Positions 1 to 6,895 of a stretch of 20,244 bases of DNA are shown one piece after another (within the stretch, counting starts at the first letter, position 1; every line of letters starts with the position of its first letter). The notes beneath the pieces were generated by a model, which saw only the letters and a list, made by a program, of their open reading frames with translations, was not told the origin of the DNA and ran no database searches. The stretch comes from Nautiliaceae bacterium (GTDB lineage: Bacteria > Campylobacterota > Campylobacteria > Campylobacterales > Nautiliaceae), in contig JALVUH010000165.1 of the NCBI GenBank assembly GCA_027035735.1, positions 1-20,244 of the forward strand. The letters run 5' to 3'. A program made the position numbers and the translations under genes.

Positions 1-932
1 TGTCCATAATCATCTATTAAAATAAAGTTCTTTTCATTTTGTAAAATATCAAATCTTTTTTTAATCCCTTGGTAATTTTTTATATTTTTTGAAATTTTCT
101 CAAGTGACATAAATTCATTTGCTGCTTCTATTGCAAGAAGTGCATCTAAAACCAAATGCTCTCCAAATCCATATACTTCAAATTCATAACCCTTATATTC
201 AAAAACGGTTTTTGGCTGGTTATCTCTTATTTCATATCTTATATTTTTAGCTTCTTTAATAAAAACTTTTTTCATAGGCAAATCAAGTTTTTTAATAAAC
301 TCATCATCTCCATTAACTACTCTAATACTAGCCTTTTTTAAAAATTTTTCATAATGAGAATAAAATTTATCTAAATCATGATTATAAAATTCCATATGCT
401 CTGGCTCTGTATTTGTAACTACTGCAATAAAAGGATTTGAGTCAATAAAACTTCCATCACTCTCATCTGCTTCAAAAACCATCAATTCACTCTCACTTAC
501 TCTTGCATTTGAATTAAATTCTTTACTCTCAGCTCCAATTAATGCATTTGCATCATCTAAAATAGAAGCTAAAATTGCAGTTGTAGTAGATTTACCATGA
601 GCGCCACAAACTGAAATGACTTTTTTATCTTTAAGTAAAATTGGTAAAAATTCTCTTCTTGAATAAGTTTTTATATTCTTTTTTTTAGCGGCAACTCTTT
701 CTGGATTATTCTCTTTTGCTACTGCAGTATAAATTATAGTATCAATATCATCAGTGATATTTTCTTCTTTTTGAGGGATAAAAACTTTCATCCCCTCCTC
801 TTCTAAAGATTTGGTTAATTTAGTTTTTTTAATATCGCTTCCTTGAACTTGAAAGCCTTGTCTATTTAAATATCTAGCAATTGCACTAAGTCCGATTCCA
901 CCAATACCAATAAAATGAATTTTACTCTGCAT
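1..932 (-). CDS. murC: UDP-N-acetylmuramate--L-alanine ligase, 3' end cut by window edge
   Basis: MurC adds L-alanine to UDP-MurNAc using ATP, the first peptide step of cytoplasmic peptidoglycan precursor synthesis. About 310 residues are present, and the rest lies beyond the window. The N-terminus has the Rossmann-like motif HFIGIGGIGLSAIARYL (residues 6-22). The Mur-ligase P-loop reads CGAHGKSTTTA near residues 109-119. The motif NTEPEHMEFY follows in the middle domain, and the last readable residues, IDDYG, begin the Mur DDYxHHP motif. The ATG at 932 was chosen because MurC proteins begin just before this glycine-rich motif. It overlaps the stop of the upstream 156-aa gene by 11 nt, suggesting coupled translation. 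The identification is confident; only the C-terminus is missing. Confidence 0.96.
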   Translation of the reverse strand, partial: MQSKIHFIGIGGIGLSAIARYLNRQGFQVQGSDIKKTKLTKSLEEEGMKVFIPQKEENITDDIDTIIYTAVAKENNPERVAAKKKNIKTYSRREFLPILLKDKKVISVCGAHGKSTTTAILASILDDANALIGAESKEFNSNARVSESELMVFEADESDGSFIDSNPFIAVVTNTEPEHMEFYNHDLDKFYSHYEKFLKKASIRVVNGDDEFIKKLDLPMKKVFIKEAKNIRYEIRDNQPKTVFEYKGYEFEVYGFGEHLVLDALLAIEAANEFMSLEKISKNIKNYQGIKKRFDILQNEKNFILIDDYG

Positions 933-1392
933 CTTTTGCATATTCTTCTTGAAATTGTTTTTTGTGTTTAATTACTAAAGCATCTATTTCATCTTTAAAA
1001 TCAACAAAGAAATCATTTAAATAAGTTTTATTTGTATTTACATATTTTTCAAAAAATTCATCTACACTAAGTCCTTCTAGCATTCCAATTACAAACATAG
1101 AAAACATCTCTTTTAGTTTTTCATCTTTTACAAGATAAAGCATATCATATCCAAGCTGTTTTGCCTCATCAATTGCACCCTCAGCCCAAAGCTCAAGCAT
1201 ATACTCAAACATTGCTCTAATTACTGCTTTATCTACTTCGTTTTTAGGGTCTAAAAATTGATTTTTTTCAAACTTTTCATTTATTACTTTTATTGCATCT
1301 TCTAATATACTTCTAAAAACTTCTTCAATTTTTTCATCTTGATTTTTGTGAATTAATTTCTCAAGTTCCTTATACTTTTCTACTATATTCAT
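922..1392 (-). CDS. Hypothetical acidic helical protein (156 aa)
   Basis: I do not recognise a family. The protein is rich in Glu, Asp and Lys, has no signal peptide or long hydrophobic segment, and looks almost wholly alpha-helical, so it is probably soluble and cytoplasmic. A Met/Leu-rich amphipathic stretch around residues 62-110 could be a packing or interaction surface. Its ATG overlaps the stop of dapC by 4 nt (ATGA), and its own stop overlaps the start of murC by 11 nt. It is therefore translated in line with a diaminopimelate gene and a murein ligase gene. This position hints at a cell-wall-related role, but nothing in the sequence itself shows one. Confidence 0.8.
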   Translation of the reverse strand: MNIVEKYKELEKLIHKNQDEKIEEVFRSILEDAIKVINEKFEKNQFLDPKNEVDKAVIRAMFEYMLELWAEGAIDEAKQLGYDMLYLVKDEKLKEMFSMFVIGMLEGLSVDEFFEKYVNTNKTYLNDFFVDFKDEIDALVIKHKKQFQEEYAKDAE

Positions 1393-2480
1393 AATAAATC
1401 CTTTATAATTTTTAATGCTTTTTTTGTTTTTTCTTCATCATATACAAGTGCAATTCTTACATAACCTTCACCAATGCCACCTCTTCCCATAAATCTACCT
1501 GGCATTACTTTTACGCCTCTTTTGTAAGCTTCTTTGGTAAATTCTATATCATCTTCTACTTCTAGCCAGATATAAAAAGTGGCTTTTGGAATTTCAATAT
1601 CTAAAATCTCTTTTGCAATTTCAAAATTTCTTTTATATTTTTCTCTAAAAACCTCAACATGCTCTTCATCGCTCCATGCTCTAGCAGCTGCATATTGTAA
1701 AGGAAGAGATATAGCACATCCTACATATGTTCTAAATTGAAGATAATTTTTTAAAATTTCACTATCTCCTGCTATAAATCCACTTCTAAGTCCTGGAGCT
1801 GAGCTTCTTTTTGAGATTGAATTAATTGCTAAGATATTTTTAAAATTTTTATTTCCTACTTTAAGACTTGCTTCAAGGATGCTTGCAGGTTTTTCATCAA
1901 AATAAATCTCACTATAGCACTCATCATTTAAAATTACTACATCATTTTTAAGGGCATATTCTACCCACTTACACAATTCATCCAAACTCATTACACTAGC
2001 TGTTGGATTATTTGGAGAGTTTAAAATAATAAAATCTTCATCTCCATCAAGCTGGTTGAGATTATTTTTAAAATTATTCTCTTTAAGTAAAGGCATATAA
2101 TTAATTTTACTTCCAGCAGCAATTGCCGCACCCTCATATATTTGATAAAAAGGATTTGGAAAAGCCATTTTTTTAGGTCTAAGAAACAGCGGAAAATTAA
2201 ATAAAACTTCCCTAGTCCCATAAGTTGGTAAAAGTTCATTCTCTTTTAATTCAACATTAAATCTTTTTTTTACAAAATCTCTTTGAGCTTTTTTAAGGAC
2301 TTCTTCTCCAGCAGTTTTTGGATATTTATTAAGATATTTTGTATTTTTACAAAGCTCATCTTGAATAAACTCAGGAGTTTCAAATTGAGGCTCACCAATT
2401 GTCAAAGAAATAACCTCATCAGGATGAGGTATATCTTTTAATAATTCATTAAGCTTTTCAAAAGGATATTTTTCAAACAT
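1389..2480 (-). CDS. dapC: PLP-dependent aminotransferase, probable succinyldiaminopimelate transaminase
   Basis: This is a fold-type I aminotransferase of class I/II. Counted from the TTG three bases upstream, visible motifs are SLTIGEPQF near 26-34, NSPNNPT at 155-161, the cofactor-ring Asp region NDECY at 186-190, and SISKRSSAPGLRSGF with the Schiff-base lysine at about 225. A C-terminal arginine in GYVRIAL would bind the substrate carboxylate. DapC assignment (amino transfer to N-succinyl-2-amino-6-ketopimelate in the lysine/meso-DAP pathway) rests on similarity of style and on the neighbouring murC, which uses the DAP product downstream; substrate specificity is inferred. The ATG at 2480 is preferred over the adjacent TTG at 2483 because GGAG lies 6 nt before the ATG. 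The gene is directly downstream of pnp and overlaps the next gene by 4 nt. Confidence 0.85.
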   Translation of the reverse strand: MFEKYPFEKLNELLKDIPHPDEVISLTIGEPQFETPEFIQDELCKNTKYLNKYPKTAGEEVLKKAQRDFVKKRFNVELKENELLPTYGTREVLFNFPLFLRPKKMAFPNPFYQIYEGAAIAAGSKINYMPLLKENNFKNNLNQLDGDEDFIILNSPNNPTASVMSLDELCKWVEYALKNDVVILNDECYSEIYFDEKPASILEASLKVGNKNFKNILAINSISKRSSAPGLRSGFIAGDSEILKNYLQFRTYVGCAISLPLQYAAARAWSDEEHVEVFREKYKRNFEIAKEILDIEIPKATFYIWLEVEDDIEFTKEAYKRGVKVMPGRFMGRGGIGEGYVRIALVYDEEKTKKALKIIKDLL

Positions 2481-2483
2481 CAA

Positions 2484-4649
2484 CTACTCCGCAAGAGCTA
2501 ATTCTATTTTAAATCCACTTTGAGATAGGACTTTTACTTTTATTTTTTGACCTTCTTCAAAATCATCTAAACTTTTTCCATTAAGTTTGCTTACATGTAA
2601 AAGTCCCTCAACATCTGGAGCTATTTCTACAAACATACCAAATGGCGCTTTTCTTTTAATAACACCCTCTAAGATAGCTCCTATCTCAAACTCTGGAATT
2701 TTTGGCTTATCGTCTTTACAAATTACATTTAAAATATAATCTTTTGCAGCTTGCATTTGTTCATGGGAATCACCAAAAATTTTAACTTTTCCTGTCTCTT
2801 TATCTAAATCAATTGTAATTCCAAATTTAGCAATAATCTCTTTTACTGTTTTTCCTGCAGTTCCAATAATATCAATAATCTTATCAGGCTCTACTTTAAA
2901 GCTAATTGATTTTGGCAAGATATCTTCATTATATTTAATCTCTTTTGCTGCTTTTTCCATAAGTTCAAGTATAAATCCTCTAGCATCTCTTGCTTGATAA
3001 AGAGCTTCTTTTAGTATTTCTAGTTTAATTCCTCCAAGTTTTATATCCATTTGCATAGCAGTTATTCCATCAAAAGTCCCAGCTACTTTAAAATCCATAT
3101 CCCCATCATGGTCTTCAAGTCCCATAATATCAGTTAAAATTGCATATTTTTCACCTTCACTCACCATTCCCATAGCAATTCCAGCTGCAAGTTTTAGAAG
3201 TGGAACTTTTGCTGCTTTAAGAGCTAAAGATGAAGCACAAACAGTTGCCATAGAGCTACTTCCATTACTCTCAAGTATTTCACTAACAACTCTAACTGTT
3301 TCATCAAATTCAGGATCAATTAATGGTTCAATTGCTCTTTTTGCTAAATTACCATGACCAAGCTCGCGTCTGCTTGGAGGTCCAAGTCTCTCAGCCTCTC
3401 CTACTGCAAATGCAGGGAAGTTGTAATGAAGCATAAATCTCTCTAACTTTTCTTCTTTATCAGTCAAATGAGCATAAACTTGAGCATCCATCTCACCACC
3501 GCGAGTAGCAACAGCAAGAGCTTGAGTTTGACCTCTTGTAAATAGACAGCTTCCATGAGCTCTTGGAAGTAAATTTGTCTCAATTGTAATAGGTCTTATT
3601 TCATCAAGTTTTCTACCATCTGCTCTTATTCCTTCATATAAAATCATACCTCTTACTATTTCTCTTTTAACTTCCTTAACTGCTTTTAAAATAGCTTCAA
3701 AATTTTCTTCTTCTCCTAAAGCTTTTGCAATTTTTCTAGCAAATTGTTTAAGTAAATAATCCCTCTCACTTTTACTTAAATGTTTTATAATCTCTTTAAG
3801 TTCATCAATATATTGTTCTTTTATAAGCTTAATATAAGGAGTTAAATCAACCTCTTTTCTCTCTTCATATTCAATTTTTTCTTTTACAAACTCTTTTAAT
3901 GCATTTTCATAAACTTCAGCACCTTTTTTTATATGTTCTTGTGCAATTTTTAAAATTTCAATAAGTTCATCTTCACTTATTTCATTTGTTTTATATTTAG
4001 TAATTGTATTTTCAATAGGAACACCATCAAGCATTACATCTTCTACTGGAATAATTTCAATCTCTTCTTGTCCTTGAGATGCGTATTCTATCATCAAAAG
4101 TTCATCTTTAGTTCCAGTTACAAATAGATTAAAATCACCACTTTCAAGCTGAGATAATGTAGGGTTAACTATAATTTCACCATCAATTCTAGTAATTCTT
4201 ACTCCATGTACCATTTTTGCAAATGGAAGTGAGCTTAAATACATACAAGCTGCAGCAGAATTCATAGCAGCAAGTTGTAAATCACTATCTTCATCAGCAC
4301 TTAATGCCATAATAGTAATAATAGTATTATATCCATACCCTTTTGGGAAAAGAGGTCTTATACTTCTATCAACAATCCTAGCAGTTAGTGTTTCAAAATC
4401 TCCTGGTTTTTGTTCTCTTTTAACAAATCCTGCTGGAATTTTTCCAACTGCATATGCTCTTTCTACATATTGAACTACTAAAGGCACAAAATCTTCTTCT
4501 ACCAATTCATCTGGATTATATGTCAAAGTAGCAAGCATTACAGTATTGCCCTCTTGCCACCAAACCGAAGCATCAGCTTGTTTTGCTACTTTGTTTAAAA
4601 TTAATTTTTGTTCTTTATTATTAATTTTTAATGTTACTTCACAACTCAT
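2484..4649 (-). CDS. pnp: Polyribonucleotide nucleotidyltransferase (PNPase)
   Basis: PNPase degrades RNA 3' to 5' by phosphorolysis and works in the cytoplasm as a trimer, often with a helicase or RNase E. The 721 residues match the family length. Domains in order are a first RNase PH-like domain (about 5-145), a helical linker domain (about 225-325), a second RNase PH-like domain (about 335-560), a KH domain (about 583-645, with IIGTAGK at 594-600) and an S1 domain (about 653-721, with GMFVEIAPDVEGLLHVS). Catalytic residues corresponding to E. coli D486, D492 and K494 appear in EDHDGDMDFK as D513, D519 and K521. The RNA-entry loop is FVKRE near 75-79. AAGGAG precedes the ATG, which overlaps the upstream phosphoribosyltransferase stop by 4 nt (ATGA). 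Confidence 0.98.
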   Translation of the reverse strand: MSCEVTLKINNKEQKLILNKVAKQADASVWWQEGNTVMLATLTYNPDELVEEDFVPLVVQYVERAYAVGKIPAGFVKREQKPGDFETLTARIVDRSIRPLFPKGYGYNTIITIMALSADEDSDLQLAAMNSAAACMYLSSLPFAKMVHGVRITRIDGEIIVNPTLSQLESGDFNLFVTGTKDELLMIEYASQGQEEIEIIPVEDVMLDGVPIENTITKYKTNEISEDELIEILKIAQEHIKKGAEVYENALKEFVKEKIEYEERKEVDLTPYIKLIKEQYIDELKEIIKHLSKSERDYLLKQFARKIAKALGEEENFEAILKAVKEVKREIVRGMILYEGIRADGRKLDEIRPITIETNLLPRAHGSCLFTRGQTQALAVATRGGEMDAQVYAHLTDKEEKLERFMLHYNFPAFAVGEAERLGPPSRRELGHGNLAKRAIEPLIDPEFDETVRVVSEILESNGSSSMATVCASSLALKAAKVPLLKLAAGIAMGMVSEGEKYAILTDIMGLEDHDGDMDFKVAGTFDGITAMQMDIKLGGIKLEILKEALYQARDARGFILELMEKAAKEIKYNEDILPKSISFKVEPDKIIDIIGTAGKTVKEIIAKFGITIDLDKETGKVKIFGDSHEQMQAAKDYILNVICKDDKPKIPEFEIGAILEGVIKRKAPFGMFVEIAPDVEGLLHVSKLNGKSLDDFEEGQKIKVKVLSQSGFKIELALAE

Positions 4650-5236
4650 TTATTCTCCTTAAAATAAAAATCTATTGATACAAAATCTTCTACTTCTTTT
4701 ACAAAAAAAGTATTATCTACAAGTTTTTTTATCATATCAGCCGTCTCTTTTGCAATTATAGGCATTGCCACATTAATTGCATTCGCTCCTTGAGATATAC
4801 AAGTTTTAATTGCACACATTAATCTAAGACCTGTATTAGATCCTTCATCAACTAATAAAACATTTCTGTCTTTAAGTGAAATTATACCTTCTCCTGCTCT
4901 TAATTGATAGATATCTTGCAAAATTTTTTCTTCAAAAACTCTATCAATCTCATTAAATAAAAAATCATCATTAATTTCAAAACTATTAATTAACTCTTCA
5001 ATTATCACATACTCTTTCGTTTCACTAACAGCTGCTAAAGGAACTGTTTTATTAATAGGAGATTTTATTTTTTCAATAAATAAAAAATCTCCTTCTAAAA
5101 AACCTTTTTTTAGACCTATTTCTCTTGCATAAAATGTCCCTCTTTTACTAATAGACAAAACAACATTATCTCTTATGATATTATCATCTATAATATTTAA
5201 AAGTTGATTTAAAGCTTCTTCTTTATTTAAAAACAT
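4646..5236 (-). CDS. Phosphoribosyltransferase-domain protein
   Basis: This is a 196-aa soluble protein with the type I phosphoribosyltransferase signature. The segment VLLVDEGSNTGLR (126-138) matches the PRPP-binding loop, in which two acidic residues hold the ribose and the following loop holds the 5' phosphate. The first acidic position is Asp and the second Glu (DE rather than DD). An N-terminal strand and loop, VVLSISKRGTFYAREI (25-40), would hold pyrophosphate. The substrate base cannot be read from the sequence; a degraded, regulatory or salvage role is possible. It sits 1 nt after the J-domain gene and overlaps pnp by 4 nt, so it is probably made together with both. The ATG at 5236 has only a weak ribosome binding site, consistent with coupling. 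Confidence 0.82.
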   Translation of the reverse strand: MFLNKEEALNQLLNIIDDNIIRDNVVLSISKRGTFYAREIGLKKGFLEGDFLFIEKIKSPINKTVPLAAVSETKEYVIIEELINSFEINDDFLFNEIDRVFEEKILQDIYQLRAGEGIISLKDRNVLLVDEGSNTGLRLMCAIKTCISQGANAINVAMPIIAKETADMIKKLVDNTFFVKEVEDFVSIDFYFKENK

Positions 5237-5237
5237 C

Positions 5238-5447
5238 TTATACCCTAAATTTTTTTATATATTCGCTTGGTATTTGTCTTATTATTTCATCTTCACTAAA
5301 TAAAAATTTATAATTTTCAATATACTTTTTTAAAACTCCATAAGCCCAATTAATTTCTTGCATTTTTTGATTATCACCACTTATATCAGTATGATATTTT
5401 TTTGATAATTGTTTATACTTTTTTTTTATATCATTTAATGAACTCAA
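5238..5447 (-). CDS. Small J-domain protein; true start probably upstream at a non-canonical codon
   Basis: This is a stand-alone J-domain-like protein. From the first conventional start (TTG at 5447) it has 69 residues, including LNDIKKKYKQLSKKYHTD, which resembles J-domain helix II and its loop, then QEINWAYGVLKKYIE (helix III). The invariant HPD tripeptide, which stimulates Hsp70 ATPase, reads HTD here. In the same frame, without a stop, the sequence continues upstream as KIEDIKKACNILEIKPLS, which is the missing helix I, back to about 5498-5504. No ATG, GTG or TTG exists there. Candidate starts are ATT at 5498 or ATC at 5504, which has GGAGG 6 nt upstream; either would overlap the mlaD-like stop at 5489-5491. 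The C-terminal tail FLFSEDEIIRQIPSEYIKKF lies beyond the J-domain. A degenerate gene or a frameshift remains possible. Confidence 0.75.
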   Translation of the reverse strand: MSSLNDIKKKYKQLSKKYHTDISGDNQKMQEINWAYGVLKKYIENYKFLFSEDEIIRQIPSEYIKKFRV

Positions 5448-5488
5448 AGGCTTAATTTCTAAAATATTACAAGCCTTTTTAATATCTT

Positions 5489-6886
5489 CTATTTTAATAG
5501 TGATGTAGCACCTCCACTTACTAATGTTTTAAGATCGTTATCCTTAAACTTTATACCAACTCCTAAGAAAAATTGTCTTGCATCAGAATTTATTAAATTA
5601 TCAATTCCTGCAATTAATTCAAGATGTTTTAGATATAAATATCTAGCTTGAATATCTACATGAGGATTACTTCCTCTATAATCATTCTCACTATTAAAAT
5701 CATATACATTTAAAGTATATTTCAATCTATCTTTATCAGTAAAATAATCAACTCCAAAACCACCTGTACTTTCTATAATTCCTCCTCTTACTAAGAAGTT
5801 TTGATATCTTTTTCCAAGTTCAGCATTGAAATAAATTTTATTTGTTTTCTCTTCAGCAGCCGTTTTAGTTGAATAATCCTCAGTTGAAGTAACTCCAATT
5901 ATATAATATTTTGTAGGAGTTGGCATATAAGCTAAATTTGCAGTTGTTTTAAAATATGCATCTCTTGTCAAATAATCACTATAAATATTCATATTAATTT
6001 GAGCTTTATTAAATGAAGCTAAAAATTGATCAATCTTTTTAAAACTCATAGCTCCATTATCAAAAAAGTTTTTAGCAGATACAATAGTAGCTTTTATACT
6101 ATTTTTATTTTGCACTAGTAAACTGTTAGCATTTTTACCTAAATTTATATATGTATTTGCTAATTTATCCAATTTTACATGCAAATCATTAGCTATTACA
6201 TTTAACTTACTCATTAAACTATCTGTTTTATTTAAAATTGAAGGAATTTTTCTTTTAATAATATCTCCGGTTTGTTTATAAGTAACTATTAAAGAATTTG
6301 CATTATCAAGTAATTTTGGCAATTTTTCATTTGCCATTTTCATAATATTTTTAAGTTCTTGAGATGAATCCTTTATATTTGCAATTGTGGTTTTAATATT
6401 ATTTATAGTTTTTTTATCTAATGTTTCATTTAGTTTATTAATAAGTTTTTTTACATCATTTACAGCACTATTTATATTATTCATTACATCTTCCATAGAA
6501 GCAGTTGAGAGATATTTTGTAATAGTCTCTCCTGGTTTATAATATTTATTAGAATTTGAAGGAATAATTTCTAAATATCTACCTCCTAATACATTATCTT
6601 GAGCTACCGTTACAGCAGAACCAACAGGAATTTTAACTTTTTTGTTTATAAGAAGTTTTAATTTTACTCCATTTAAAGTTAATTTCATATCTTTAATAAT
6701 TCCTATCTTAACCCCTCTCATCTTTACACGAGATTTTTTAGCAAGTCCGCTTGCATCTTTTACCACTGCATATAAAACATACCCTTTTTCTCCGAAATCT
6801 TGTAAAGATTTAACTTGAAAAGTAAGATATAAAATCGCTATTAATGATAACAATACAAAAATTCCTACTTTTATTTCATTTTTCAT
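5489..6886 (-). CDS. MlaD/MCE-family lipid transport protein with C-terminal beta-rich domain
   Basis: MCE proteins carry phospholipids between inner and outer membranes as hexameric rings attached to an ABC transporter. The 465 residues comprise an N-terminal membrane anchor (about 7-24), one MCE domain (about 36-112, with SGLAKKSRVKMRGVKIGII and VLGGRYLEI), a long coiled-coil-like helical stretch (about 130-300), and a strand-rich C-terminal part (about 310-455). The C-terminal part alternates polar and aromatic residues and includes FFLGVGIKFKDNDLKTL. Usual MlaD is under 200 aa, so this is the long type in which the helices may form a needle across the periplasm. It follows lptD by 9 nt. 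Permease and ATPase partners are not in the window. The ATG at 6886 has GGGTG upstream. Family assignment is confident; transport substrate and direction are not visible. Confidence 0.9.
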   Translation of the reverse strand: MKNEIKVGIFVLLSLIAILYLTFQVKSLQDFGEKGYVLYAVVKDASGLAKKSRVKMRGVKIGIIKDMKLTLNGVKLKLLINKKVKIPVGSAVTVAQDNVLGGRYLEIIPSNSNKYYKPGETITKYLSTASMEDVMNNINSAVNDVKKLINKLNETLDKKTINNIKTTIANIKDSSQELKNIMKMANEKLPKLLDNANSLIVTYKQTGDIIKRKIPSILNKTDSLMSKLNVIANDLHVKLDKLANTYINLGKNANSLLVQNKNSIKATIVSAKNFFDNGAMSFKKIDQFLASFNKAQINMNIYSDYLTRDAYFKTTANLAYMPTPTKYYIIGVTSTEDYSTKTAAEEKTNKIYFNAELGKRYQNFLVRGGIIESTGGFGVDYFTDKDRLKYTLNVYDFNSENDYRGSNPHVDIQARYLYLKHLELIAGIDNLINSDARQFFLGVGIKFKDNDLKTLVSGGATSLLK

Positions 6887-6895
6887 TTTACACCC

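Noticed and set aside
156..341. Plus-strand open frame of 61 codons opposite murC
   Set aside because: It is antisense to the well-conserved murC frame and has a Phe/Ile-rich composition caused by reading A/T-rich codons backwards. It has no ribosome binding site worth noting.
2021..2239. Minus-strand frame inside dapC
   Set aside because: It is a shifted frame within a clear aminotransferase that covers conserved motifs such as NSPNNPT; no independent start signal.
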